Shown in pieces: positions 1-12,420 of a stretch of DNA of 64,000 nucleotides. Numbering within the stretch: position 1 is the stretch's first letter; every line of letters begins with the position of its first letter. Made by a program: the position numbers and the translations under genes. The notes below the pieces were generated by a model. The model was not told the DNA's origin. It did no database searches and was given only the letters and a program-made list of their open reading frames with translations. The DNA comes from Megalobrama amblycephala (lineage: Eukaryota > Chordata > Actinopteri > Cypriniformes > Xenocyprididae), in the NCBI RefSeq assembly GCF_018812025.1, contig NC_063049.1, positions 35,903,447-35,967,446 of the forward strand, written 5' to 3'.

Positions 1-629
1 TTGAGTCTAATGGAGCTCTGTGTAAGCTGCTGTGGCACTGAGCCACAATATCCTTCACAACAGAGTCTGGACAGGACTGTATTTCCTACCAAAACATCCT
101 CTCACAGAGCACCAACGGCCCTGCTTTCCCACTAAACCACTCACCATAAACACTTCCTGAACTACAACTGCCCTTTCCCAGACTTCATTTCCATTTGCTC
201 TATTCATTTTCCTAGAGATTATGTTTCATTTGAATGCATTTATTTGAGTACACATCTAAAAGGTGTCATCATGGGAATGGTGCTGACAAAAAGGTGATTT
301 TGATAGTTAGGGTTCATTTGTGAGGATTATGAAACAGAGAGAGGAAAGTTGTTGAGAAAGGATTGATATGGTTTGACTAGAAGTGAAAGACTTGAAGTGA
401 CAATTCAAATCATACTTACACACAAACAAACAGCAGGCAGAGCAATGAGGGAGAAAAAAAACATGCAGAATGAATGAGAAACATAAACAGATCAATCAAA
501 TCAATTGTGACAAACTTAAATTTTGATAAAATATATTAATCAAGAACCTTACATGATGTATAATGTTCTAAATTCAGTTGCTTTTGCTTCTTTTGAAAAT
601 AGAAGTTTAGGGTTAGTAAAGTTTTTTTT
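1..629. other. AT-rich intergenic stretch, nothing recognised
   Basis: No coding exon, structured RNA or clear repeat boundary is visible. There is a T-tract of about 18 near 621-638 just before the repeat that follows. Confidence 0.5.
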
Positions 630-867
630 TTTTTTTTTCCAAGAAATTAATACTTCTATTCAAGGATGCATTAATTAACTAAAATTGACATTTATAAGAC
701 AAATTGTGCATTTTAAAATATATTAAAATAGAAACCATTATTTTAAATTGTAATAATACTTTACAATATTACTGTTTTTACTGTATTTTTGATCAAATAA
801 ATGTCATCTTGGTATAAAATCATTTAAAAAAACTATTTTACCGACCCCAAATGGTAGTGTCTTTGGC
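630..867. repeat. Interspersed repeat, family R1 (shortened copy)
   Basis: The block contains the phrases TGTATTTTTGATCAAATAAA and 'accgaccccaaa...ggtagtgt', which recur near 43200-43295. Its opening, with 'attaatacttctattcaagg', is the reverse complement of sequence near 9310-9340. From general familiarity this is a common cyprinid dispersed repeat; I cannot name its superfamily. The copy is internally deleted. Confidence 0.6.
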
Positions 868-2600
868 CTGACTTGTAATTGAGCATTATTAGGAATGTTT
901 CAGGTTCAAAAAAGGCTGTTGATAAATTTGGCATAACATTTATTAACACAGAGAATCATTTCAACTCAAACCTCAGTTTATACGGGGCCGGGCATTAGAT
1001 ATACACTTTTTTGCAAGAAGGCCTAACCACAAGATATTAAAAATAAATAAATAATTTATGAATCGATACAGTAAAAGCACTAAAGCACTACTATGAATAA
1101 TCCAGTAAAAAGCAGATAATTATAGCTATAAAGCTATCGTCTTTTTTAAGTGGTTGAACTTGTGGTTATGCTTTAATGATGAAGTTCCCTCCATGCTGAC
1201 AGCACGTTATGATGATATTTTTCAGATATTTTTCCATGTATCATGCCAAAATACAGGGTTTATCGGTTTTACGTGGTCATAAAATTGAAACTAAAACAAA
1301 GTTATATAAACTTCCTCAGATACTATCACATCAGTCTCAAGTATTTGTCTTAGGTGTGGTAAGAATTGCAATGTTTACTGCCTGGCCCACAATGATAGAT
1401 AAGCTGACACTATTTTCTATGGAAATCGACGTTTTGCCACAAAATGCATCTGAAACATTCCTGTAAGAGAACAATAACTGCATAAAAAGAGAATTTTGTA
1501 AAAGATAATGCAGAAAAATAGACTAAAAACACAAGCTGCACACAGGAAAATCTGACAATGTAACGCACGAACAGCTCAACGTGTCATTATGCAACAACCA
1601 CAATTTTCTGTTTTTCAAATTAAATTGGTTAAGCTAGTATAAATTATGCAGGATACAGACAAAGAGCTGAAAAAACAACTTAGATTTCATTTGAAGTGAG
1701 GTCACTTGAAGTATACTCAACCTGCGTTATGTGATACAAAATCAATTGTGTAATTATGAGAATTAGGGTATCAGCTTGCAGCTGAAACAGTAGGTTTGTA
1801 GTTGTCTAACGAAAGCAAAAGATCTAAAAAAGGGAAATGGGTGAATCATCAGTGCTGGACCTTTGGGATCTAATTAGCATCAAAGGTCTTTGGTGATACA
1901 AAACAGCATTCTCCTCTCCTTTCTTTCATCGCTTGTCTCTCCGTCTCTGCAGTATATAACTGACCCTACATGGGATTCCAGGGATTCTCAGAGCGCCTGA
2001 TAGCTCATCGCCCTCCTGCAGACTTAATAAAACAAACATTACGCGCCTATTCACATACCCCTGACGGCTCAGAGAAGACAAGCCCAGCACGTAACCAAAA
2101 ACCACAGGCCGTGCAAAGACCGCGACCTGACAGCAGGGATCTTGGGTTTTATTCAATATTACGATTACAGCTCAGATTCTTGTGAAAAGTGTCACCCCAC
2201 ACAAAATAAATATTTGAATGTCCATTTTAATAATCACAAATTTAAATATATTAAATCAAAATGAAAGTAATTAATTACTAAATTATGATATTCATAATCT
2301 TTATTCAAATAAAATTCTAAAACTCTTAACACTGCCAAATCAGGATGTGGGCTGCACTGATAAATAACCTGCAATAATTTGTTTAACCAATGCAATCGGT
2401 TCAAAATATTTATTTAACAAACAACCAACTATGAGAGCTAAATTGATGGTTTTATCATTTACGGTCATTTGTACTAGAACATGTAAACCAATGGCATCAT
2501 CTGTTAACTCTTTCCGCACCAAAAAGTTGCCAGGCAACTGCAGCATTTTTGATCATTTTCACAAAAATTCTGAACACTTTCAGAAGATGCATAATATCGA
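868..2600. other. Intergenic stretch without recognised features
   Basis: AT-rich single-copy-looking DNA. The short open frames here, including 71-76 codon frames on both strands around 1926-2185, have no recognisable domain or convincing splice context. Confidence 0.5.
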
Positions 2601-2604
2601 CCCC

Positions 2605-4655
2605 TACCATATTAAAACATGGATTGCTGGAAAATTCTGTCAATGGTGTTGAAAGAGTTAAAGAAGATCAGAAAATATGAAGCATACAGCATAGAAAAAA
2701 ATCACAGTGTGGAACCATTTTATCCAAGAAGACTAAAAAGTTTGACACAAATTGTTGTAAACAAACTTTCGCAAGCCTACACTATACATTTCCTCCACAT
2801 TTCAAGGGAGATGAGATCACACAATTCATATGCAGGATGATCACAAATATCACATTGCCCTTTTTTGAAAACACACACAACACCTTTAGCCTTTGTCATG
2901 TCTGTTTAGTGAGGTCTGATTTAAAGGGTTGGTTCACCCAAAAATGAAAATTCTGTCAGTAATTACTCACCCTCAAGTCGTTCCACACCCGTAAGACCTT
3001 CATTCATCTTCAGAACACAAATTAAGATATTTTTCATAAAATCCGATGGCTCATTGAGGCTTGCATTGACAGCAAGATAATTTACACTTTCAGATACCCA
3101 GAAAGCTACTAAAGACATATTTAAAACAGTTCATGTGACTACAGTGGTTCTACCTTAATGTTATGAAGCGACGAGAATACTTTTTGTGCACCAAAAAACA
3201 AAATAACGACTTTATTCAACAATATCTAGTGAAGGGCGATTTCAAAACACTGCTTCATGAAGCTTTACGAATCTTTTGTTTCAAATCAGTGGTTCGGATT
3301 GCGTATCAAACTGCCAAAGTCACGTGATTACAATAAACGAGGCTTCGTTACTTCATAAGTGTTTCGAAATTTCAATGGTTCACCACTGGGGGGCGTGACT
3401 TTGGCAGTTTGATACACACTCCGAACCACTGATTCGAAACAAAAGATTTGTAAAGCTTCGAAGCTTCATGAAGCAGTGTTTTGAAATCGCCCTTCATTAG
3501 AGACTGTTGAATAAAATCGTTTACTTTTTGTGCACCAAAAAGACATTTTTTTTTCGTTGCTTCATAACATTAAGGTTGAACCACTGTAGTCACATGAACT
3601 GTTTTAATTATGTCTTTAGTAGCTTTCTGGGCAAAATTTGTCTTGCTGGCAATGCAGGCCTCACTGAGCCATCAGATTTTATGAAAAATATCTTAATTTG
3701 TGTTCCGAAGATGAACGAAGGTCTTATGGGTTTGGAGTGACATGAGGCAATCATTCACAAGGAAAAAGGACAAATGCATTAGATAACTGACCTTGCATTG
3801 GTCACATTTATGCCAAAACATACAGGAGAGGAAGTATATCCCCAGAATGAGGCAATGTGAAACTGACAATATGTATTCAACTATCTGGAACTTCCTGTTT
3901 ATCTTCATTGCACCAGTGGTCACATGGCAGTCAATTGCTTACATCACATACTGCGCAAGTTTATTGGTCTAAACGGCCTGACCATCATTAAAGAAGACTG
4001 TGACTTAGTGTGTTAAGCTTCATGGTGGTATTAATGGACACTTGATCTGTCAAAACATAGATGGAGTAGATCGAGTCCATCAACACCCCCAAAGCTTGAC
4101 AGTCCTATACCTCTTCATGGGTCAGCATTTCATTCGATAACGTTAGGCAGTTTCGATTTATTTGATGATAACGTTGATTTGAACATTTGATAACAATATT
4201 TTACATGTGCACAAGCATTGCTTCTATCGCTTGTTTCTGCTGCTTATTCACTTGTAACAGTCTTCTTCACGTCACACCTTATAACAGTTAAAACACGGAT
4301 TGCAGGAAAATTCCATCAATGGCTGGGAAGCCCTGTGTCATAAATGACAGAAAATTCTGTCAATGGCGGCAAAAGAATTAAAGAAGATCATAAAATATGA
4401 AGCGTACAGCAAAAACACACAGGAGAGGAAGTATATCCCCAGAGATGAGGCAATGCGAAACTGAAAATATGTATTTATTTTCTATCTAGAAATTCCCCTT
4501 TTTTCTTCATTGCACTAGTGGTCACATGACAGTTACGCCACATTGCGCTAAATTTAACAGCTGTTTATTGGTCTAAATAGCCTGATCCTCATTAAAAAAA
4601 GACTATGACCCTCAGAGTGTGTTAAACATGGTGGTATTAATGGACACCTGATGCT
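2605..4655. repeat. Local direct duplication of about 240-330 bp, one copy interrupted by a MITE
   Basis: Positions 3822-4046 and 4419-4652 are clearly homologous in direct orientation. They share 'aggagaggaagtatatcccc', 'ttattggtctaaa' and 'ggtggtattaatggacac', with scattered substitutions and small indels. The lead-in of the second copy (4330-4410, with 'gaaaattctgtcaatggcgg' and 'aaagaagatca') matches 2625-2690. The original unit therefore probably spanned both pieces, and the first copy was later opened by the foldback element at 2925-3752. Confidence 0.7.
2921..3752. mobile_element. Foldback MITE, family M1 (TTAA-flanked)
   Basis: The left end is TTAA followed by AGGGTTGGTTCACCC, then the standard 'aaaatgaaaattctgtcagt' and 'ttcatcttcagaacacaaatta'. 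The right half repeats these in inverted order (3540-3720) with 'tcttaatttgtgttccgaag'. Inner arms around 3240-3300 and 3425-3495 also pair. The right terminus is degraded around 3745. Full-length relatives are at 57468-58278. A TTAA target suggests Kolobok or piggyBac-like mobilisation; that is inference. Confidence 0.75.
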
Positions 4656-4824
4656 ATTTATGGCTTATGTTCTTCCTGTCTGTGAACTTGTACAGGGAAG
4701 GCCGATACTTCAATCAACAGAGTTCCCTTCTGGTCCTCGATCCTCGAAAGATTCTGCAACAGGAGGTCTTGACTTCAATGCATCACAAAGGATACACTGT
4801 ATATGAACTGATAATGAATTTTGG

Positions 4825-4861
<37 letters not shown>

Positions 4862-5770
4862 TTACAAGTAAATGCTCAGTAATACTAATAATAAAATGCC
4901 AAATGAAAATTGGATGATACAAATAAATAAGAATTGTTACTTTTATGTTATGTTCAATAAGCAGTATGAAGGCTAATATTAAAAAAAAAAAAACAGTGGT
5001 TTCTTTTTCAGGAAAAGAGGATGCACTGACACGTTTCCTTTAAAGTAATTTGGAAGTGAAAAATTTAAACCTTCTGGATTGTGCACATGCACACAATGAC
5101 AAATCCAGCCCCATTATCTAGATGAGTAGCATACTACTGGTAGTTATACTGTCCTCAAGAGAGCCATTAGACATCCATCCAACCCTGCTGTACATACAGG
5201 AAGCGAGAACAATACTGTCATCAATTAGTCAATCCATTAAGAATTTTTTCTTCCACAGGCCTTGAAACTTTTCAATTTGGAATGAGTTATACTAAGCCCT
5301 GGTTACTAGAGCATAATTTTGTTACAAAACAACATCCTTAAAAATACAGTAGTCAACATCTGAAGTGGATCAAAACCTTTCATCAAAGTTGTCCTTGAGA
5401 CGTGATGCAATAACTACAATAACGGAAATAATACAAATAGGCAAACTGCAGAATTTACAGATACAAGTTGACATGGAAAAAAAGAAATTAAGATAATAAT
5501 GAGCGCCTCCTCTGCCATGTTGCCATTATATAATACAGTTGTCATGCCAACTCACAACGCTTGCCCCGCCTCCAAGTTCTTCTGATTGGTCCACTGTTTT
5601 GGAACTGACATTGATGAGCGGCGCTGCGTGTAAAAGTTGAAATTCTTTTAACTTGACACGGTGTCTTAAAAACACGGCACTCATGTGTGTAACGGTCATG
5701 CACGTCCATCTAGCACGTGTTTACATAGAAAAACAATGGGAAAGTAGCGCATTGGAATAGAAAAATGCGT
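4656..5770. other. Intergenic stretch with a poly-A tract
   Basis: The only outstanding feature is an uninterrupted A-run of 32 at 4825-4856, with a shorter run of 12-13 at 4981-4993. No gene or element boundary was recognised. The A-run produces spurious poly-Lys and poly-Phe frames. Confidence 0.5.
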
Positions 5771-5782
5771 TCTGTGTGAACG

Positions 5783-5986
5783 GCCACTTATGACGCTTTT
5801 CCACTGCATGGGACGGCTCGGGACGGCTCAGTACGGCTCACTTAAATAGTACCACCTCGTACCGATACTAAATGTGATGTGTAAACACTGCAAATCAATG
5901 ATTGGTCAGAAAGAATCGTCACTACCAGCATCACTGGATTTGAAACACGAGACACCAAACCCGCTAGAAAAGTGGAAAAGCGCCAT
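5783..5986. mobile_element. Short MITE with GCTTTTCCAC termini
   Basis: The left end reads 'gacgcttttccactgcatgg' and the right end 'gtggaaaagcgcc', forming an imperfect terminal inverted repeat around about 200 bp. A second member with the same termini lies at 47517-47992. No coding capacity. The exact boundary and target duplication are uncertain. Confidence 0.65.
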
Positions 5987-6469
5987 TAGTTCTTTTTTGA
6001 TCCACCTCAAATGTTGACTACTGTAGTTTACTGACTACCACCGACAGATGTAACCTATAAAACTGCTGTCTAAATTATGTTCAGCTGACAGCTCCCAGTG
6101 AAGATTGTGATGAACCTGTTGCATTAGCCACGGTGTACAATGGCCAGTCTTGGCTCAGGGTTAAGTGTTTGTTTTTCAGAGTGCATGGGGCAGGTGGGGG
6201 ATATGGATAGGACAGACTGTGTTCTACAATTACTGGTGCTGACACAGTGGTATTTTGGACTAAACCATGTGCCAAATGGAAATATGTATTCTGGATACAG
6301 GTACTGTAAGTGAGGTGAGAACTTAGCACTGAGATTTTAAGAATACTGAGTCATTTTCAAAAGATTTAATGTAACTTAACACTGTAAAACTTTTGTAAAA
6401 CTGGGTGATATATACCTAATATTCACTAAATATCTATTTCACAATGATTTAGGTAGCAATAGAAAATAA

Positions 6470-7620
6470 GGTAACACTTTACTTGAAGGGGTGTGCATAA
6501 GACTGACATGACACCTTCATAATCTATATAATCCTTCTTCATAAAATCTATATAATATGAAGGAGGTTTTATGAATGTTTATGACAACTGTCATTAAGTG
6601 TCATTCGCTCAATTATGTCATTTTTAATGCAAAGATGACATTGTTTGAGATGCCTGAGTTATGACAACTTGACATAAACCAATACATCGTAACCTGTCAG
6701 TGTCTTTGTCATGACAACTTGACATCATTTAGCTTTATGGGTTAACATTACATTAAACTGTCATGTGGTTGGTTTTGACATTGGCTGTTATAATAGTGTC
6801 ATGAATATGTATCTTGAGCTCAAGTACAGTGGTACAAATTGAACTTGTCATTAAAATGTCATTAAGTGACAATACTCTGACAAATAATTTTATAACAGCG
6901 TCATGACTATTTTTCATTTAATGTTTTTTTTTTTTTTTAAGTTTCCTCCAACAGAAGGTCAGATAATAGACAATTTCAAATTTCGTAAAAAAGATGACAC
7001 TGTTATAAAATAATGGTAACACTTTATTTTAGGGTCTTTTAACTAGTTGCTTATTACTATTAGCATTCATATGGCTAAAATATTGGCTATTTATTAGTAC
7101 TTATAAAGCACATATTAATGCCTTATTCTGCATGACCATATTTTACATTCTTAATCCTACCCAATACCTAAACTTAACAATTAACTATAATAAGCAGTAA
7201 ATTAAGAGTTTATTGAGGGAAAAGTCATAGTTAATCGTTTATATATGTGTTCCCTATACTAAAGTGTTACCAAAATAATGTAATGTAATGTTAACCCATA
7301 AAGCTAAATAGTTTTTTAAGTTTGATAATTAATCTGCTATGTCATGTTTATGACAGGTTATGATGTTTTGCTAATGTCAAGTTGTCATGACAAAGACACT
7401 GACAGGTTATGATGTGTTGGTTTATGTCAAGTTGTCGTAACAAAGACATCTCAAACAATGTCATCTTTGCATTAAAAATGACATAATTGAGCGAATGACA
7501 CTTAACGACAGTTGTCATAAACATTCATAAAACCTCCTTCATATTCATGACACGTGTCATGTCAAGATTATGAAGGTGTCATGTCAGTCTTATGCACACC
7601 CCTTCAAGTAAAGTGTTACC
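6470..7620. mobile_element. hAT-like foldback MITE with perfect 8-bp target duplication
   Basis: The termini are GGTAACACTTTACTTGAAGG and its exact inverse at 7601-7620. The arms continue as inverted repeats for several hundred bases ('gtgtgcataagactgacatg' pairs with 7575-7597, 'tcattaagtgtcattcgctc' with sequence near 7490-7510). Both ends are flanked by the identical octamer GAAAATAA at 6462-6469 and 7621-7628. An 8-bp duplication is the hallmark of hAT-type insertion. No transposase is encoded. It hosts the nested element 7015-7271. Confidence 0.88.
7015..7271. mobile_element. Nested hAT-like MITE inside the larger MITE
   Basis: A 257-bp element starts GGTAACACTTTATTTTAGGG and ends with 'actaaagtgttacc'. 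It is flanked on both sides by the octamer AAAATAAT (7007-7014 and 7272-7279). It sits wholly within the element at 6470-7620 and so inserted later. The two elements share the terminal GGTAACACTTTA, which suggests the same mobilising transposase. Confidence 0.88.
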
Positions 7621-7628
7621 GAAAATAA

Positions 7629-8215
7629 TGCAACATTATGAATATTTTAAAGAGCCTTTTATTTGGTCATTCAATTTCCTAAAGACTGTCATTAGACCAC
7701 TTCTACAATCTTTCCTTGTCTCAAAACGTATGAGTATGAGAGCACTGAGACAAGGATGTTTTATTAGCATCTCAGTAACAAAAACAGAGTTGAAAAGTCT
7801 GGTTCATGTCCTTGAATAAATTTAAACTGTCAGTTTAAGTGAATCAGTTGAAAAGATCCATTTCACCCTGAATCAAAAGTGTTTGGCATTTTTCATAAAT
7901 TAAAATATATGTAGTTAAATATTACTGTTAATTACTATGAATCGATATATTGGTGCAAATAAAAGAAAATGACCCAACATCATTATTCATTATGTTCATT
8001 TAATGACAGGATTGAGAGAACATGACTTAAATTATTTTATTTTTATTTTTTCAATTTACTTGCATTAAAAATGTTAATGTACTTGGCTGGATGGCTAAAT
8101 TACGGTTCCTCTCACCGGAAATAAAATGTATAGACAAAATAAATAAATAAATAAATAAATAAATAAATATCACAATATATACGGAATAACATCCAAAGGC
8201 TACAAAATAGTGAGC
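7629..8215. other. Intergenic stretch with an AAAT microsatellite
   Basis: An (AAAT)n array occupies about 8135-8168. Nothing else is recognised. Confidence 0.55.
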
Positions 8216-9380
8216 CTTTTTAGCAACACAACCAATCATTACTCCAGTCTTCAGTGTCACATGATCCTTCAAAAATCATTCTAGCATGCCAATTTATCAA
8301 GAAACATTTCTTCTTATTATTATCAAAGTTGTGCTGCTTAATATTTTGTAGAAACCATGATACTTTTTTTTTTAAGGATTTTTTGATATATATAAAGTTT
8401 AAAAGAACAGCATGTGACTTTAATGTCACTTTTTATCAATATAATGGGCCCTATAATACACCCGGCGCAATGCGAAGCAAGGCGCAGCGCAAGTGTGTTT
8501 GCTAGTTTGCGTCCGGCGCCGTTCGCGTTTTCCCGTTCAGCGCCACGTCCTTAAATTAGTAAATGCATTTGCGCCAGTTAGTGCGCCCATGGGCGTGCTG
8601 GTCTAAAAAAGAGGTGTGTTCAGGCGCATTGCCGGCGCATTGCTATTTTAAGGAGCTGAAAATAGACTGTGCCATAGACCAACTCAAACCTGGTCTAAAG
8701 TCTAAAGTCAATGGCGCAATATTTTGTTGTTAGAGCGCGTTGGTAGAAACTGCACCTCTGGGCGCGTCCACAGTGCGCATTGACTTTGCTTATTACACAC
8801 AGGGATGCGCATCACACAAACATGCCAAATATTAAAAACAAAAGGATTACAGTGTAAAAGAATATTATTGTGTAGGCTACATAAATATAAAAATATAATG
8901 ATGAATAGTCATTGCGTGTATTAGAATTAGGCTACCTATTTTCAATTCAGCCTATTACTACTTATAATGATGAACGAAATTGGCTAATTAATTGAACAAT
9001 CGTGCCAATACACACACATATATATTAACTGACTCATCGCGTGTACGCCATGTAAATAGCAATCCGCCATGGCGCGAGCGCATCTCGCTCTTAAAGGGAA
9101 TGGGAGATGACTCTCTGATTGGTTTATTGAACGTTACGCCCATTACTCATTAAGAGAATAGGGACAACCCATTTCAAAAATGCGCCCCGGTGCACGGACC
9201 GTTTTTCCGTCGTTAAAATAGCAAAAGTGGATTTGGACACACCCTGAGTGCACCTGCGCCGTGCGCTTTACACTTTGCGTTTAGATCGTTAAAATAGGGC
9301 CCAATGTGTCCTTGCTGAATAAAAGTATTAATTTCTTTAAAAAATAAAAATCTTACTGACCCAAAACTTCTGAAGATCAG
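8216..9380. repeat. Interspersed repeat R1 split by a MITE
   Basis: The left part, 8216-8445, carries 'ccagtcttcagtgtcacatg' and 'tgctgcttaatattttgtag'. The right part, 9303-9380, continues with 'tccttgctgaataaaagtat' and 'atcttactgaccc'. Joining across 8446-9302 restores the usual order of this cyprinid repeat, so the 857 bp between is a later insertion. Confidence 0.7.
8446..9302. mobile_element. GC-rich MITE with GGGCCCTAT termini
   Basis: The ends are GGGCCCTAT and ATAGGGCCC, with the trinucleotide AAT on both sides (8443-8445 and 9303-9305). A 3-bp duplication would suit a PIF/Harbinger-type insertion, but AAT is not the classic TWA, so the class is open. The interior is strikingly GC- and CpG-rich, with repeated 'ggcgca'/'gcgcc' motifs in both orientations near each end, unlike the AT-rich surroundings. 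No open frame of interest. Confidence 0.75.
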
Positions 9381-9947
9381 TGTACATTGCTCAACCTTAC
9401 AACAATGTATACAATTAAAAGTAATTGGCTTAGGGGGTAATTGTTTTTGCCCCACCATTATCATTTAAAAAATTACTTGAAAATGATTCCAATGTTATGG
9501 TGCTGTACCAACTTAGTGCCATGTAAAGCTCTCTAGAGGATTGTGGAAACTTCTGTTGCACCTCTGTGGGGCCCTTGGGGTTGAGAAAGCATGCACCTCT
9601 GCACCACGTGCAATTCAGAAGAACATTCACTGCGGGTTTCAGGTGTCAGATAACTTTTCTGCCTGACAGACAGAGAGAGAGAGCTGGCAGATCAACCTCT
9701 CAGATAAAAGGTTTAATTGTAGGTGCCATTTCTTCATGTTCATTCACCTTATGAGCAGCAAATACCAGCAATTTGTAGACAGACTTTTGTGGTTGAGGGA
9801 TTAGATTGACATGCCAGACAACCAGTTACTACTAATGTTCAGCAATACTGGAAAACTGAAAGTAACAGTCACACACACACAATCCCTGTGTGCCAAACTA
9901 CCAAAAAAGATGCCTTCAGAGGGCACTAAAGTGATTATAGTCAACAG
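9381..9947. other. Intergenic stretch, nothing recognised
   Basis: No repeat terminus or coding exon was identified. A small (GA)n run lies near 9671-9681 and a short (CA)n run near 9871-9881. Confidence 0.45.
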
Positions 9948-10540
9948 ATTTTTTTTGAAAAAATAAAATTGTATACATTTTAACCAGAAATGCTCATGAA
10001 CTAGCTATCTTCTTCTTCTCTATTTCAATTCCAGCAGTGTAGACACTGCTAAGCGTATTACTGCCCTCCTCAGGTCAAAGTTTTGAACTAATTTTTATAT
10101 GCAATATGCTAGTTCAATTAGTATATAACAATTAGTTCAAACTTTGAACTGTGGAGGGCAGTAATACGCTTAGCAGCATCTACACTGCTGGAATTCTAAT
10201 AGAGAAGAAGAAGAGAGCTAGTTCAAGATGAGCATTTATGGTTAAAACTATATAATTTTCAATTTTTTTTCAGAAAATGAGCGATGGTTTCACTAGATAA
10301 GACCCTTATTTCTCATCTGGGATTGTGTAGAACAATTTGAAGCTGCAGTGAAACTAATTTTGACCTTCAACTATTTGGTGCCCATTGAAGTATACTATAT
10401 GGAAAAAAATCCTGGAATGTTTTCATCAAAAACTTTAATTTCTTTTCGACTGAAGAAAGAAAGACATGGACATCTTGGATGCCATGGGGGTGAGTAAATT
10501 ATCAGGAAAAGTTTATTTAAAGGTGGACTAATCCTTTAAT
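9948..10540. mobile_element. MITE with large internal palindrome, family M2
   Basis: Positions about 9948-10110 and 10117-10278 are inverted copies of each other with a very short loop. Paired words include 'ttccagcagtgtag'/'ctacactgctggaa' and 'aagcgtattactgccctcc' with its inverse. The right portion (10290-10540, 'agataagacccttatt', 'gacatggacatcttggatg', 'ggactaatcctttaa') matches the element at 26893-27420 in the opposite orientation. That identifies a dispersed family. Confidence 0.75.
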
Positions 10541-11524
10541 TATCATACATAGAGAATTTTAATTATTTCAATTGCATGTTAAAAGCCATTCACATAACAC
10601 CCTAGAAACTGCAACAAGTTGAAAAGGACACAGAACAACTGTGCAAATCGAATAGCAACATCCTGGCAGCTAATCAAGGACCTCTCCCATTTTCTGTATG
10701 TTAAAAACTAATTTTCCTTAGCGTTCATCTAGTATCATTGCTAACAATGATAAAAATCAGATCAAAATTCTCTGCAGATGCTTTGGGGCCAGATGGAGCC
10801 ATGTTTGACAGCTTTTAGCAATATCTTCACTGGTTTGGAAAACAAGTTCCCTGGCAGACAAGGACAAGAGCTCAGTCAATTTTTCACACTCTGTCGCCTT
10901 GGACACAATTATCTGAACCGTCGGAGAGAGCTCAAGCGCACCTATTTAACTCGTTAGACAGGAGGTTAGTTGTCAGCGGTGAATCAAAAGTCCATGGGTG
11001 GCTTTCCAACAACAAATTATCATGACTCAACAAGACACAGAGTTTCAGATAAATGCTTGATAAAAGGCAGTGGTGTAGTCTATGTGATACACAGTTATAC
11101 GCCATATACCGACTAGGAAAGTTCAAGGATTTCCGTATACCCACTTAAAAAAAGCAAAAGGACACGTAACATCCAATAAATCACAATAAGCTTTGTGGTT
11201 TGTTGCTTTTGACATGAAACAAAGTCTCATATTTCAAATTCTGCCCATTTTACTTCAAAAACAAATACCGCTTTGGTGCTCTTTAATGTGTCGTGACAGA
11301 TCGCTGTAGTTCAAGAGAAGCGGCAACGTAAAGCGCACATGAACTGCATCCTCTCCTCCGTTTTAATACCAGTTACAGCATGAAATAAAGATGAATGAAC
11401 GTCTCAAGGTATGTTAAAAGATAGCACAACTTAACGAAATCCGTATCATGTCTCGTGTAATCGCTTAATCGGTGTTTCAACCGCGGAAAGACGTTAATAA
11501 CAGCTAGTAAACAACAGCTAGTAA
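10541..11524. other. Intergenic stretch, nothing recognised
   Basis: No domain-bearing frame or repeat end was identified. The segment 11280-11520 is slightly richer in CpG than its surroundings, without other gene signals. Confidence 0.45.
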
Positions 11525-12000
11525 ACAGCTAGCCGATTTCAAAACACTGCTTCAGGAAGCATCGGAGCACAGATGAATCAGTGTATCGAATCTGCTGTTC
11601 GGAGCGCCAAAGTCATGTGATTTCAGCCATTTGGTAGTTTGACACACGATCTGAATCATGATTCGACACACTGATTCATTTATGCTCCGATGCTTCATGA
11701 AGCAGTGTTTTGAAATCGTCCATCACTAAATAAGTCGTTATTTTGTTTGTTTTTTGGCGCTCCAAAAATATTCTCGTCGCTTTATAATATTAATATTGAA
11801 CCACTGTACCTGCATGAACCGATTTAAATATGTTTTTAGTACCTTTATGGATCTTGAGAGAGGAAGTGTCATTGCTCCCTATGGAGGCCTCACGGAGCCG
11901 TCGGATTTCAACTAAAATATCTTAATTTGTGTTCCGGTGTGGAACGACATGAGGGTAAGTAATAAATGACAGAATTTTCATTTTTGGGTGAACTAACCCT
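11525..12000. mobile_element. M1-family MITE, 5' half missing
   Basis: The right end reads 'tttttgggtgaactaaccct' followed by TTAA at 12001-12004, which is the inverse of the M1 left end. The paired arms 'gatttcaaaacactgcttc' (11534) and 'gaagcagtgttttgaaatcg' (11699) form the internal hairpin seen in other copies. The outer left arm is absent, so the copy is truncated. Confidence 0.7.
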
Positions 12001-12249
12001 TTAACCTTCAATATTAATGTAGTACCAACTGATTCCCATGTATATTTTGAGAGATTTTTTTTTCTTGAGAAAATTTGCCATGTACTGTACCTGATATAGT
12101 ATATTCAAAATAACTGATATCGAATCGAATTGCAAGTTAGTGAATTGAAATGCATAACTATGATGACAGATTGGCAAGAAATGGTGCAAAACAGAAAACA
12201 AAGTCCAAACAGGTATTGTGACATGCCAATAAGCCTCATCTTTCCATTA

Positions 12250-12420
12250 CTGTACTCTAAAAAATGCTGAGTTAAAAACAACCCAAGTCGGGTTGAAAAT
12301 GGACAAACCCAGCAGTTAGGGTTAAATGTTTGCCCAACTTGCTGGGTAGTTTTATTTAACCCAACTATTGTTAAAAAATTACTATATAGCTGGCTTAAAA
12401 TGAACCAAAAATTAATAATA
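12250..12420. repeat. Interspersed repeat rich in AACCCA/TGGGTT
   Basis: The block has 'ctgtactctaaaaaatgctg', 'aacaacccaagtcgggttg' and 'tgcccaacttgctgggtag'. Inverted short words are typical of a degenerate foldback element that is common in cyprinids. Boundaries are approximate. Confidence 0.55.
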
